Origin: Verrucomicrobiales bacterium
Lineage (GTDB): Bacteria > Verrucomicrobiota > Verrucomicrobiia > Limisphaerales > F1-12-MAGs170
Assembly: GCA_005777315.1 (NCBI GenBank)
Contig: SXMN01000215.1
Span: 1 to 39,721 of the forward strand
DNA: 39,721 bases
Reading direction: 5' to 3'
Shown piece by piece: positions 1 to 9,271 of this stretch. The translations under genes were made by a program, and so were the position numbers. A model generated the notes under the pieces. The model did not search any database, was not told the origin of the DNA, and worked only from the letters and a program-made list of their open reading frames with translations. How positions within the stretch are numbered: the first letter of the stretch is position 1; each line of letters starts with the position of its first letter.

Positions 1-262
1 CAAGCAATCCTCGGTCTTGGGTGGTTGGTTAGACCTTTCCATTCATTGTTTTCACGTTGAATTCCGAGCGGACCATCCGCCCAGACTCAGGGGACTTTCA
101 CCCCCGGACTCACACAGCTTCACGAAGCGCACCTTAATCCTTACTCTCTCAGCAAAAAGGATTAAGAGAATGAACAAGATTAAGATTAGGGCACCACCTA
201 CAGATTTACTGAGGAGATCGCACAATCGACGATCAATTCCATGCTCTCAGTGGCAACCGGCC
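1..262. other. Intergenic stretch downstream of the DUF1501 gene, with a hairpin
   Basis: No convincing gene is seen here; the open frames that cross it are antisense to the DUF1501 gene. The stretch holds a perfect 10-bp inverted repeat at 133-142 and 157-166 (CTTAATCCTT / AAGGATTAAG, 14-nt loop), followed by AT-rich ATTAAG-type motifs up to about 195. The hairpin lies about 100 nt past the stop of the minus-strand gene but has no T-run on that strand, so it is not a convincing intrinsic terminator. Confidence 0.5.
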
Positions 263-1717
263 TCATGCGAGCAATTGATTCACGACCTCGGCATTCGTCA
301 CGATCGTGTCCGTGAGGCTGTCGTCCCGTCCATCGTGCGGGTAGGTCAATTTGCGATGATCCAGCCCCAGCGCGTGCAGAAGCGTCGCGTGCAAGTCATA
401 AACGCGAACCACGTCCTGAACCGACCGGTATCCGAAGTCATCGGTGGCACCGTGGATATGGCCTTTCTTGAATCCTCCGCCCGCGAGCCACAATGAAAAG
501 CCGTGCCGATTATGATCGCGACCGTCCTTGCCCTGCGACACGGGCAATCGTCCAAATTCGCCGGTCCAAAGCACGATCGTGTCGTCCAGCAGGCCGCGTT
601 GCTTCAGATCGAGTACGAGCGCCGCGCTGGGCTGGTCGGTCATTTCACACAGCCCGCGCAGCTTCTCCGCGTTTTTGTCATGCGTGTCCCACGGCTGACC
701 GCTTAGATAAACCTGAACGAATCGGACACCCTGCTCGACCAGCCGTCGCGCCATCAGGCAACGTTTGGCGTAGTTCGCCGTGGCTTTGTTGGCGTGATCC
801 AACCCGTAAAGCCGCTTCACGTGTTCGGGTTCTTTCGACAGATCCATCACATCTGTCACGGCGCTCTGCATTCGGGCCGCGATTTCGAAATTCCGGATGC
901 GCGCGGTCAGCTCGGAATTCCCAGGATGAGTGCCTGCATGGGAGCGATTCAAAGAATCCAACAGCCGGAGCTGATTGGCTCGCGCCTCAGCAGGCACATC
1001 CGCTGGCGGCGCGAGATTGAAGATTGGCGTTCCTTCGCTGCGAAGCTGAGTTCCTTGATAAGCCGCCGGCAGCCAGCCGGACGTCCAGTTCTTCAAGCCA
1101 TCCACTGGAAGCCCGCCCGGATCACTCAACACCACATAAGCGGGCAGATCCTGTCGTTCAGTTCCGAGGCCGTATAGAACCCACGATCCCCATGTAGGCC
1201 GACCCGCTTGAAATTTGCCGCTATGAATGATGCGCAACGCCGATTCGTGATCCACGGAATCGGTCTTCATCGAACGCACGAGCGTGATTTCGTCGGCGAT
1301 CCCTGCCGTGTGTGGCAGCAACTCGGACAACTCCATCCCGCATTGTCCCGCTCGACGAAATCCAAAGGGAGACTTGAGCAGCTTGCCCGCCTGCTTGTCG
1401 AAATGGATTTCCAGTTCGCCCGGATGATCCTGTCCATCCCGTTTGTTCAACTCCGGCTTTGCATCGAACAAATCCATCTGACTTGGCCCGCCGTGCTGGA
1501 AAAGGCAAATGACCGACTTCGCTCGCGGACGATGATGCGGTGGTTTTGGCGTCAAAGGGAGGGCTGAATCCAACACTCCCGACATCGCGTGGGATGGGAT
1601 CGATTGCCCAGCTGAATCGAGAGCGAACAGATGGGACAGCGCCAATGAACCGAGTCCTCCGGCAGACACTCGGAGAAACGCGCGGCGATTGAAGTGGAAC
1701 GGAGAATCAATCGACAT
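263..1717 (-). CDS. DUF1501 domain secreted protein (Tat signal)
   Basis: A 484-residue exported protein of the DUF1501 family, an alkaline-phosphatase/sulfatase-fold-like group abundant in Planctomycetes and Verrucomicrobia; no reaction is firmly established. The start at 1717 (MSIDSPFHF) is preferred to the longer frame because it puts a twin-arginine motif (RRAFLR) at residue 10 followed by a hydrophobic stretch with Ala-Gly-Gly, and because this ATG overlaps the stop of the upstream PSD1 gene by 11 nt, as expected for a coupled pair. The family signatures FQHGGPSQMDLFD near the N-terminus, LWTGEFGR and GRDHNRHGFSLWLAGGG near the C-terminus are all present. It is co-transcribed with the PSD1 gene; such pairs are thought to act on extracellular polymers, possibly sulfated polysaccharides. 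Confidence 0.92.
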   Translation of the reverse strand: MSIDSPFHFNRRAFLRVSAGGLGSLALSHLFALDSAGQSIPSHAMSGVLDSALPLTPKPPHHRPRAKSVICLFQHGGPSQMDLFDAKPELNKRDGQDHPGELEIHFDKQAGKLLKSPFGFRRAGQCGMELSELLPHTAGIADEITLVRSMKTDSVDHESALRIIHSGKFQAGRPTWGSWVLYGLGTERQDLPAYVVLSDPGGLPVDGLKNWTSGWLPAAYQGTQLRSEGTPIFNLAPPADVPAEARANQLRLLDSLNRSHAGTHPGNSELTARIRNFEIAARMQSAVTDVMDLSKEPEHVKRLYGLDHANKATANYAKRCLMARRLVEQGVRFVQVYLSGQPWDTHDKNAEKLRGLCEMTDQPSAALVLDLKQRGLLDDTIVLWTGEFGRLPVSQGKDGRDHNRHGFSLWLAGGGFKKGHIHGATDDFGYRSVQDVVRVYDLHATLLHALGLDHRKLTYPHDGRDDSLTDTIVTNAEVVNQLLA

Positions 1718-4040
1718 ACATGAAGGCATTGCTCGCAAGCAGCATCTGGCAGAAGTCGGACCAGACCTGTTCGCGCGGGGTTTTGTGATCAGGATAAGCA
1801 GCCGCCTGGGCGCGGATAAAATTCTCTGCTGCAGCCAGTTCGTCCGGGACGGGTGGACGGTTGCAGGCGAGATCGAAGGCATTCCCGATCAGCCGCTCTT
1901 CCTCGCTCTGCGCAACTGCTTTCATCGAGCCGGAGCTGTTACCGCTCAGAATTCGTTTGGCGAAAGCCCGGGCGCGTGCCCGGATGAATTCTGAATTCAG
2001 CAGCGACAATGACTGTTGCGCCACGGTCGAGGGAACGCGCTGGACACAAACCGGGTTGTGCGCCGGGCCGTCGAACGTCGCCAGGAAGTCCACCGGATGA
2101 GTCCGCCGCTGCTGGAGATAAAGCGAGCGGCGGTGCGCGCCAGACTGCGTTTCATCAGTGATGACCTGACCCTCGCCATCAACTTTTGTCGGCACGTATG
2201 GGCCGGCTTGCTTCAAGTCGAGTTCTCCCGTCACGGCGAGCATTGCGTCGCGGAGCGATTCCGCATCGAGGCGGCGCAGCCCTGCCGACACAGGGGGCGG
2301 CGGTGGATTGTTCAAGGAGCCGGTGCCGGGGACGGCGATGGTTGACGGATGTTCGCCGGATGTTTTCTGACCCGCCTGGCGATAAGCGGCGCTCGTCACG
2401 ATCAGCCGGTGGATATGCTTCAAACTCCAGCCCGAGCGGACAAATTCGCCTGCCAGCCAGTCCAGCAGCCCGGGGTCATCCGGCTTCGCGCCAGCCTGCC
2501 CAAGATTGTCAATTGTGCTCACGATTCCCCGCCCAAAATGGTAATGCCACACACGATTCACCAGCGCACGGGCGAGAACCGGATTTTCAACGGAAGTCAG
2601 CCATCTCGCCAGCGCGAGCCGGCGTCCAGAGGAATTCCCGGATTTGTACGCCGACAACTGTTCATCACCCAGGGTGGCTCCGCCCAATGCCAGAGGTAAT
2701 CCCGGAGAAACTTCCTTCCCTTGGCTCGCGTGATTCCCTCGCACCAGCAGATGATGCGCGGGGGGTGAATTCGTGGACTCGAACGTTGCCGAGATGCGTT
2801 CCAACGGCACTGGCTTCGCCGCCTGCTTTGCTTGAATCTCAGCCTTGAGAGGTTGCGCTGCTATTGCCGCGGTTGGAAACCGCTTGAGCACGGTCTCCTC
2901 ATTCATAACAACCAAAGTGGCGTTGGTTTTCAGGAGCGACTTCATCAACTCAGTGCGGTCCTTTTCCTTCGTATCGATCGCCTTCAAGAGATCCTTGCGC
3001 AGTGGCTCCGGGTGCTTCGACAGGTTTTCCTCGATCAGTTGTCTGCGGAACGGAGCGATCAATCCTTCGAGACTTGAGTTCAAAGTCTTGAGGTCGCGTT
3101 CGATTTCCGTCGTGAGTTTATGGTTCAGCTCACGTTCCGCGCGGGTGCCGACTTCTATCACGCGCTCGTTCGGTTTGAGCCAGTGGCCCGGATCGAACAC
3201 GGGGCGAATGACCGCTTGCAGCGCGTAATAATCCTCCTGAGTCACGGGCTCGAACTTGTGGTCGTGGCACCGGGCGCATTGAAGCGTCAGCCCGAGGAAG
3301 GCCGAGCCGATCAGATGCATGTTTCCTTCGAGCACGGCGTACTGGTCCACTTTGACTTCCAGTGGATTCCCGTCGCTCTCGCCGCTGCCGTCAGGTGCGT
3401 TGCGCCAGAAATGCGTTGCGATCATGGCCTCGGTCATCTCCGGAGTAACGTCGCCTCCCGCGATGTAACCGACCAGCTCGTCGCCGGCAATTTGCTCTGT
3501 GAGGAAGCGATCCACCGGTTTGTCCGCGGCAATCGAGCGCACGACGTAATCTCGATATTTCCAGGCAAGGGGTCGGTCCGTGTCCGCGTTGAAATAACCG
3601 TTCGAGTCGGCGTAACCCACGATGTCCAGCCAGTGGCGTCCCCAGCGCTCGCCGTATTGAGGAGAGGCGAGGAAACGTTCCACCAACCGTTCGTAAGCGC
3701 CCGGCGCTCCGTCCGCGAGGAACTCCGACACTTCCACCGGTGATGGCGGCAACCCGCGCAGATTGAAACTGAGCCGGCGGATCAACGTTCGTCTGTCCGC
3801 TTCTGAGAATACCGGACCACCGATCTTCAATAACCTTGCCTGGATAAACCGGTCGATGGCGTTGGTGCTGCTTCCGCCGGGGAGTGCCGGTTGCACGATT
3901 GGTTGAAAAGCCCAGTGCTTTGCGGTCTCGGTTCCGGCATTTCCCCAAAGGCCGTTAAGCAGCGCCAGGCAAATCAGGAATCCGCGGCATTGTCGAACAA
4001 ATGCCAGAGCATGAGCCAGGAACACAAGGTGAAGAGTCAT
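1707..4040 (-). CDS. PSD1-type DUF1549/DUF1553 domain protein
   Basis: A 777-residue secreted protein of the planctomycete/verrucomicrobial PSD1 group. Residues 1 to about 35 form a signal peptide or anchor. A DUF1549 region follows (RRLSFNLRGLPPSP, then YGERWGRHWLDIVGYADSNGY) and includes a CARCH sequence, a CxxCH haem-attachment-like motif followed by DHKFEPVTQ. The C-terminal DUF1553 region carries LARWLTSVENPVLARALVNRVWHYHFG and GWSLKHIHRLIVTSAAYRQ. Many family members have an extra N-terminal planctomycete cytochrome c domain; it is absent here, so the CxxCH in DUF1549 is the only such motif. It overlaps the DUF1501 gene by 11 nt in a two-gene operon. Its substrate is unknown. It reads away from the divergent universal stress protein gene, 131 bp upstream. 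Confidence 0.93.
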   Translation of the reverse strand: MTLHLVFLAHALAFVRQCRGFLICLALLNGLWGNAGTETAKHWAFQPIVQPALPGGSSTNAIDRFIQARLLKIGGPVFSEADRRTLIRRLSFNLRGLPPSPVEVSEFLADGAPGAYERLVERFLASPQYGERWGRHWLDIVGYADSNGYFNADTDRPLAWKYRDYVVRSIAADKPVDRFLTEQIAGDELVGYIAGGDVTPEMTEAMIATHFWRNAPDGSGESDGNPLEVKVDQYAVLEGNMHLIGSAFLGLTLQCARCHDHKFEPVTQEDYYALQAVIRPVFDPGHWLKPNERVIEVGTRAERELNHKLTTEIERDLKTLNSSLEGLIAPFRRQLIEENLSKHPEPLRKDLLKAIDTKEKDRTELMKSLLKTNATLVVMNEETVLKRFPTAAIAAQPLKAEIQAKQAAKPVPLERISATFESTNSPPAHHLLVRGNHASQGKEVSPGLPLALGGATLGDEQLSAYKSGNSSGRRLALARWLTSVENPVLARALVNRVWHYHFGRGIVSTIDNLGQAGAKPDDPGLLDWLAGEFVRSGWSLKHIHRLIVTSAAYRQAGQKTSGEHPSTIAVPGTGSLNNPPPPPVSAGLRRLDAESLRDAMLAVTGELDLKQAGPYVPTKVDGEGQVITDETQSGAHRRSLYLQQRRTHPVDFLATFDGPAHNPVCVQRVPSTVAQQSLSLLNSEFIRARARAFAKRILSGNSSGSMKAVAQSEEERLIGNAFDLACNRPPVPDELAAAENFIRAQAAAYPDHKTPREQVWSDFCQMLLASNAFMYVD

Positions 4041-4171
4041 GCGATGGATAGAGGCTACCGATCACCCGCCATGATAGGCAATCCATCTCTGCGGACGGAC
4101 CCAACAAGAGATGATCATGGAATTGCAAGTGGAGTGGAGCCCGCGTAACGTGAACCGGTCAATACTTAACC

Positions 4172-5107
4172 ATGAAGCGCCTATTGATTGCTTACGATGG
4201 CTCCCCGGGTGCTGAGGCTGTGCTGGATGACCTGCCGTTGGCGGGATTGCCGGCACAATTGGAAGTCTGTGTCATCAGTGTTGCGGACGTCTGGCTGCCT
4301 TTGGACAAGGCAGGAGATCTCGCGGACAAAATCCCAATGACTCCCGCCATCAAGGCGGCCCGTGCGCAAGCGAACGAAGTTGTCCAATCCATGCGCCAGA
4401 CCGCTGAGGAAGCCTGTGTGCGATTGCGGACCAAATTTCCTTCCTGGACCATCACTCCCTTCACCTGCGCGGATTCGCCAGGCTGGGCTATAGTTGGAAA
4501 AGCCGATGATTGGAATGCGGACCTGGTCAGCGTCGGGTCACATGGGCGATCGGTGCTTGAGAAGTTTTTTCTTGGAAGCGTAGGACAGCGTGTCGTGGCG
4601 GAAGCCACCTGCAGCGTTCGAGTGGTGAGGGCCAGAAAAGACTTAAAAGCCGGACCGCTGCGGGTAATGGTGGCGGTGGACGGGTCCTCCGACAGCGCGA
4701 TTGCGGTCGAAAAGGCTGCGGCGCGGAAGTGGCCCGCCAACACTCAGTTCCAAGTGGTCGCCATCATGGATCCGCGCTTGCAAGCGGTCGGGGCCTGGCC
4801 CAGCCCTTACGCTGACCAGTGGGTACGCGACCATTTCCGCGATTCCAGTGATTGGGTCAGTCACATGGCAAAGCGGTTTGCCTCTCAGCTCACGGCTGCG
4901 GGCTGCCCGGCCGAAGCGCATATTTTTGACGGCGACCCCAAGCACCTGTTGCTGAAGAAAGTCGAGCAGATGAACATTGATTGCCTGTTCCTGGGAGCGC
5001 GGGGATTGCACCACGGGGATCGACATTTCCTCGGAACGCTCGCCTCGGCGGTCTCCGCCCGGGCGCATTGCACTGTGGAAATTGTCCGTCCTCCGCGAGC
5101 GAAGTGA
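4172..5107 (+). CDS. Universal stress protein, tandem UspA domains
   Basis: A 311-residue cytoplasmic protein made of two UspA domains, residues 1 to about 150 and 160 to 308. The first begins MKRLLIAYDGSPGAEAVL and ends with the ATP-binding type motif GSHGRSVLEKFFLGS (G-x2-G-x9-G-S). The second begins LRVMVAVDGSSDSAIAVEKA and ends with GARGLHHGDRHFLGT, again fitting the nucleotide-binding pattern. Both halves therefore look able to bind ATP. UspA proteins are induced by stress and usually act by binding nucleotides or partner proteins. The start follows no strong ribosome-binding site. The gene stands alone, divergent from the PSD1 operon and convergent with the CBM9-like gene. Confidence 0.93.
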   Translation: MKRLLIAYDGSPGAEAVLDDLPLAGLPAQLEVCVISVADVWLPLDKAGDLADKIPMTPAIKAARAQANEVVQSMRQTAEEACVRLRTKFPSWTITPFTCADSPGWAIVGKADDWNADLVSVGSHGRSVLEKFFLGSVGQRVVAEATCSVRVVRARKDLKAGPLRVMVAVDGSSDSAIAVEKAAARKWPANTQFQVVAIMDPRLQAVGAWPSPYADQWVRDHFRDSSDWVSHMAKRFASQLTAAGCPAEAHIFDGDPKHLLLKKVEQMNIDCLFLGARGLHHGDRHFLGTLASAVSARAHCTVEIVRPPRAK

Positions 5108-5190
5108 GGATCAGCAAGCTTCCGGGAAAACCATGCCCTCGAAACTTGGCATGCGTGTTCAAGCATTCTCCGTGGACTATCAGGACTGAA

Positions 5191-5988
5191 TTACCTTCCG
5201 AACTGGATGTGCCCAAACCGGCTGGGTTGGTGGAAACTCGGCAGCAGCGTGGGCGACCAGCTCAATAGTTCGACAGCCTGATCCTTGCCGCGGTTAAACC
5301 GGTAAAAGTTCGCGCGCCACACTTCCCCACCCTTTGGAGTGGCTTGATTCAGATCCGCGAAAGGAAGCTTCACCTCCACGCGCCAGTACTTATCGAGGTC
5401 GGATGAATTGGCAACCGTGCCTTTCACCTGCACCGCGCTCTTCATTCCCTTCGCCATGAAATTCCAGTCGCCAGTGAATTTTTTTGAGACTCCCCGCGAG
5501 TCGAGTTCGTTGGTGATGATGGCGTCGAACACACCGCCGAGCGGGTTCCATTGCACCTCGAAATACCTGTCGAGTCCACCCGCTGTGATGAAAAACTCGG
5601 CCACTTCCTCCTCCCAAAACTTGCTGTCGCGCTCGGTCAACGTTGCTTGGATATCGCGGTCGGTACAGATCCAGCCGATGTAAAGAGCCCCATCGTCATA
5701 CCATAACCGAACTTCAGTGGCTTCTCTCTCAGCTCCGGAACCATCGTTCAGAACGAAAGGCTTTAGCACCGCAGCCCTCCTCCAGACCCGTTCATCGAGA
5801 TTTCCATCGATGGTGATTTTGCCTTTGAGCTTTGGAACAACCACCCGTTTTGGTTGTGGCTGTCTGGCTGGATTCACTGGCGAATGAGCGCCCGGCACAC
5901 TGCTGACACTGATCAACAGGCACGACAGCAAACAAACAAGGGTTGAAGGAATTGAGGGCAGCCGGTTGCGGGGGAAAAAGGAAATCAT
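5191..5988 (-). CDS. Secreted carbohydrate-binding protein, CBM9-like
   Basis: A 265-residue exported protein. The N-terminus (to about residue 36) is a signal peptide with the hydrophobic core TLVCLLSCLLISVSSV. The body matches the CBM9-like beta-sandwich family: KGKITIDGNLDERVWRRA at the start of the domain, then LWYDDGALYIGWICTD, DSKFWEEEVAEFFI, YFEVQWNPLGGVFDA, WRVEVKLPFADL and WRANFYRFNRG. These stand-alone domains bind carbohydrate and often accompany polysaccharide-degrading systems. No catalytic domain is attached. It ends 84 bp from the convergent universal stress protein gene. Its start lies 10 bp downstream of the gltX stop on the same strand, so it may be co-transcribed with gltX. 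Confidence 0.88.
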   Translation of the reverse strand: MISFFPRNRLPSIPSTLVCLLSCLLISVSSVPGAHSPVNPARQPQPKRVVVPKLKGKITIDGNLDERVWRRAAVLKPFVLNDGSGAEREATEVRLWYDDGALYIGWICTDRDIQATLTERDSKFWEEEVAEFFITAGGLDRYFEVQWNPLGGVFDAIITNELDSRGVSKKFTGDWNFMAKGMKSAVQVKGTVANSSDLDKYWRVEVKLPFADLNQATPKGGEVWRANFYRFNRGKDQAVELLSWSPTLLPSFHQPSRFGHIQFGR

Positions 5989-5998
5989 GCGACGAAGG

Positions 5999-7354
5999 CT
6001 AACCTGAGTAACCGGACAATTCCATTGCTCGATCCAGGCGCTGGATCACTCTTTCCTTGCCGAGGATTTCCAGCAGGTGATAGAGGCTTGGGCCAGCGGA
6101 GCTACCGGTGCAGGCGAGGCGGGTTGGATGCACCAATGGCCCGGCTTTGATTCCGAGTTGGGCGGCGACCGCTTTCAAAGTCTGCTCCAACCTCGCTGCC
6201 GTAAACTCCTCCGTCCCGGCGAAGGCATCCCGCAGTTTGCCAATTCGAGTCTTTGCTTCCGGCGTAAAATCTTTCGTGAGCGCAGCCGGGTCGATGTTGA
6301 CCATGTCCGTGAAGTAGAATCCCGCGTAAGCCGGCAGTTCGCCGAACCATTTCAGCTTCCCTTTGCAAGTGTCTAGTGCGGATCGAATGTAGGCCGGCGT
6401 GAACTTTTCCAGAGGCAGGCCGGCCCGGCGAAACGCCCGCTCGCCCTCCGCGCGGAACTGTTCGTCGCCAACTTCGCGAAGATACTCGCCATTCAACCAT
6501 TGGAGTTTGTCCATGTCGAAGCGCGCGTTGTGTCGGAGAATCTGAGGCAGGTCAAAGAGGCTGATAACTTCCTCGATCGGCATCTTCTCGCGGTTGCCCT
6601 TGGGCGACCAGCCAAGCAGGCAGAGATAGTTGACCACGGCCGCTGGGAGGTATCCCTCATCCATGTAAGTGGTCATGGATGCTCCGCGATCACGCTTGCT
6701 CATCTTGGTTCCATCGATGTTCAGGATGAGCGGAATGTGCGCGTAGCATGGCGGCTCCACCCCGAAGGCGCGAAAGAGTGCTATGTGTTTGGCCGTGTTT
6801 GAGAGATGATCTTCGCCACGGATGACATGTGTGATCTTCATCTCCAGATCATCGACGACGTTCACGAAGTGAAAAACTGGCTGGCCGTCTGATCTCACGA
6901 TGACGAAGTCCGGATCCACCTGCTCACGATCCGTCAACTCGCGAGTGACGTTGCCCACGACCACATCAGGAATCAGGATGGGATCGCGAGTCATGCGAAA
7001 CTTCACCGCCCCTGCGTCCTCATACGCCAGGCCTTTGTCCTTCAGTTCTTCAACCCGCCGTTTGTAGAGCGCTCCTCGCTGGGATTGGAAATACGGGCCG
7101 AAGTCCCCCTTGCACTGACCGGTTGCGTCACCAGTCAGTGGTCCCTCATCCCAATCAAGCCCCAGCCAGCGCAGGCCATCGAGGATGACGTTGACCGCTT
7201 CCTGCGAATTTCGGGCGGCATCAGTGTCTTCAATGCGGAGAATGAATTTCCCACCCGTGTGCCGGGCATAAAGCCAGTTGAACAGAGCCGTGCGAGCTCC
7301 ACCAATGTGTAGAAAGCCCGTCGGGCTGGGCGCAAAACGAACGCGGGTGCTCAT
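5999..7354 (-). CDS. gltX: Glutamyl-tRNA synthetase
   Basis: A 451-residue class I aminoacyl-tRNA synthetase that charges tRNA-Glu with glutamate in the cytoplasm. The HIGH-type motif is at residues 16-19 (PSPTGFLHIGGART), the KMSKR motif at 217-221, and RIEDTD plus THVIRGEDHLSNT are present. The C-terminal anticodon-binding region is recognisable (VHPTRLACTGSSAGPSLYHLLEILG). The protein is shorter than the usual 470-500 residues: the stretch after GLAYEDAGAVKFRM goes almost directly to VVGNVTREL, so the Cys-containing connective (zinc-binding) insertion seen in many GltX proteins is missing. Both catalytic motifs are intact, so it is probably functional. Misacylating, non-discriminating activity cannot be judged from sequence. 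Confidence 0.96.
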   Translation of the reverse strand: MSTRVRFAPSPTGFLHIGGARTALFNWLYARHTGGKFILRIEDTDAARNSQEAVNVILDGLRWLGLDWDEGPLTGDATGQCKGDFGPYFQSQRGALYKRRVEELKDKGLAYEDAGAVKFRMTRDPILIPDVVVGNVTRELTDREQVDPDFVIVRSDGQPVFHFVNVVDDLEMKITHVIRGEDHLSNTAKHIALFRAFGVEPPCYAHIPLILNIDGTKMSKRDRGASMTTYMDEGYLPAAVVNYLCLLGWSPKGNREKMPIEEVISLFDLPQILRHNARFDMDKLQWLNGEYLREVGDEQFRAEGERAFRRAGLPLEKFTPAYIRSALDTCKGKLKWFGELPAYAGFYFTDMVNIDPAALTKDFTPEAKTRIGKLRDAFAGTEEFTAARLEQTLKAVAAQLGIKAGPLVHPTRLACTGSSAGPSLYHLLEILGKERVIQRLDRAMELSGYSG

Positions 7355-7432
7355 GATGGTTGGTTGCCTTTCACAATAGGGCTTGAGGATACGGGTCGCT
7401 GCGTCCTCGTGGCAAGTGAAGGAGGTCCGGGG

Positions 7433-8824
7433 TCAATCCTTCAGAAGCGCGCGGACTGCACCCATCAGCTCGGCTTCCGCTCCCGGTCCAACGTTCGACG
7501 CGGGTGGAGTTGTTTCGTAGCCACCCTCTTCATATGCCGCGGCCGTGCCGATGTACCACGGTCCGTAATCTCCATACGCTGCCATCGCGACAAAAAGGTC
7601 CGGACGATGCGCCTTGGCGGCAAGTTGATATTCCACGAACAACTCCCCCGGCATGTGAAGGATCCGTCCGCGCCCGATCCGGAGGCACGACACTTCAATC
7701 TGGTGCCCCAACTTGCAACGCCGCAGCCACGCGAGGCGCGAGGGACCGCCCAGTGCAAAGAAGCGCGCGTCGCGGCCTTGAAGCTGGGCCTGCAATCGAT
7801 CCTCATCCAGATCCTTTGCCGGTGGCAGAGACACCGTTCGCACGCCCCAGCCGATGGATTCCACCGTGATTGGTTCGCGCTTCGTTGTTTCCCATGCGTG
7901 ACGCATTCCATCGGCAACCCGCTCCGCCAATACTCCACGATTTTCTGGCGAACCATCATTGTATTTGCCTGCTCCGATGTTTCCACCGGCGCCGTTGAAG
8001 TGGACATGCAAAGCGGAAGGCACCACCAGTTGCCTCATGAACCGGGCAATCCCCGGAAAGTCGGGGCTGGCGACTCCAACTCGATAGTAGCTCTGCGGAT
8101 GCGTGGCGTAATAACTCAAAACCGCCACCGGCTGATCGTCATTCCAAAAGCTCACCAGCGACACCATCGGATCAATAGTCCCCTCGGGCTCGGCGCGAAG
8201 GGCTTCGTCCTTGCAAGCCGTGTAGCGCACCGCGCGAATCTTGCCGTCCGGTCCCATGATGCGCCGGTTCGAAGCAACTTTCTCAACCTTGCCTTCGCCA
8301 AAGCCAACATGCGTGACCGGTCGGGCCCGCGTCACCGCCGCCTGCACCGCCTTTTCCAGTTCACGGAGAATGTCGCGCTGAAAGGCGCTCTCAAACTGCC
8401 GCGGATCGAGCGCTGCCTGCTTCAGGATTTGCTCCGCGGTAAAGTCGGAGTCTGGCGCGTCGTGCTGGTGCAACGTGTGAATCGCCACACGCGAAGGCAC
8501 CGTGCCTGCGGCAAGCGCAAGTCCGCCGCGGAAAGCGTCGTGGGCTTCGTTGGCAATGCCAATCCAATCGACCGCGCAAAGCACGATCGGATCTCCGGCG
8601 CCAAGCAAAACAATTCCCCGCGCGCGCAATCCCAAATCCCATTTGTTCGTCACGGGATCGTAAGCCATCATGCTTCCCAGCGGCGGCGTGGCGTCGATGT
8701 CGAAAGTGGCGAGGCGCAGGCCCGGAATCTTCGTGGCAACAGCCGGTTGCTGGGCGGCAGCGGCGTAAATGGGCGATGAGAGGAGCCAGATGAAAGTGAT
8801 GGCAGAGCAAATGAGAAAGGGCAT
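7433..8824 (-). CDS. Secreted neutral/alkaline ceramidase-like protein
   Basis: A 463-residue exported protein with a signal peptide ([22 protein letters not shown]). It resembles the N-terminal catalytic region of neutral/alkaline non-lysosomal ceramidases: [15 protein letters not shown] near the start, a metal-ligand-like [27 protein letters not shown], and [15 protein letters not shown]. Verrucomicrobia and Planctomycetes carry many such paralogues of unproven substrate; ceramide or another N-acyl amide is possible. The full-length enzyme usually has a further C-terminal domain that is absent at 463 residues. It is in the same orientation as gltX and lies 78 bp upstream of it. Confidence 0.8.
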   Translation of the reverse strand: MPFLICSAITFIWLLSSPIYAAAAQQPAVATKIPGLRLATFDIDATPPLGSMMAYDPVTNKWDLGLRARGIVLLGAGDPIVLCAVDWIGIANEAHDAFRGGLALAAGTVPSRVAIHTLHQHDAPDSDFTAEQILKQAALDPRQFESAFQRDILRELEKAVQAAVTRARPVTHVGFGEGKVEKVASNRRIMGPDGKIRAVRYTACKDEALRAEPEGTIDPMVSLVSFWNDDQPVAVLSYYATHPQSYYRVGVASPDFPGIARFMRQLVVPSALHVHFNGAGGNIGAGKYNDGSPENRGVLAERVADGMRHAWETTKREPITVESIGWGVRTVSLPPAKDLDEDRLQAQLQGRDARFFALGGPSRLAWLRRCKLGHQIEVSCLRIGRGRILHMPGELFVEYQLAAKAHRPDLFVAMAAYGDYGPWYIGTAAAYEEGGYETTPPASNVGPGAEAELMGAVRALLKD

Positions 8825-9271
8825 GAAACAAACCTAGGCAGTCTGAGCACTCATGGAAAGCCTCGACCCAAACAATTTGTACGTGAATCGAGGCGTCTGC
8901 ATCAATTTCCCACCACCTGATAGAACGCCGGGAACACCAGCGCCGCGTCCGTGTCTTCAAAAACACCGCGACCATGAGGAGACGACCGGGGAGGAGTTTG
9001 TCTTCTGAAAAAGTGGTGGCTGTTGTTCACCTCGGTTCAATGTTACGGGTTTTAACGTGAGCATAACGGGTCAATAACTGGTCAGTCCCCCTTTTGATAC
9101 TAATTTTGTTTTCGGACTGCGCGCCTTTCAAGCGCCGGCAAAGGAGGAGTTGGAGCCTCACATCTGCGCATCTGCATCTGAGATGCTCGCCATCATCTGT
9201 AGCCTGTCTTCCCGTCCGGGTCTTTAGTTTGCTCGTTGCACCATTCACCCGTCCGCTGCATAAATGCGCCC
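8825..9271. other. Intergenic region between divergent ceramidase-like and comM genes
   Basis: This 447-bp stretch separates two divergent genes and must hold both promoters, but no clear -35/-10 pair stands out. It contains a short palindrome GCATCTGAGATGC at 9174-9186 and a purine-rich AAAGGAGGAG near 9141 that precedes no convincing reading frame. A short minus-strand frame crossing it (9027-9248) has no recognisable features. No tRNA-like cloverleaf was seen. Confidence 0.4.

Noticed and set aside
17..496. Plus-strand open frame of 159 residues
   Set aside because: It is mostly antisense to the conserved DUF1501 gene and has no recognisable domain.
9027..9248. 73-residue minus-strand frame in the gap before comM
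   Set aside because: No conserved motif, no ribosome-binding site and a composition typical of noncoding sequence.
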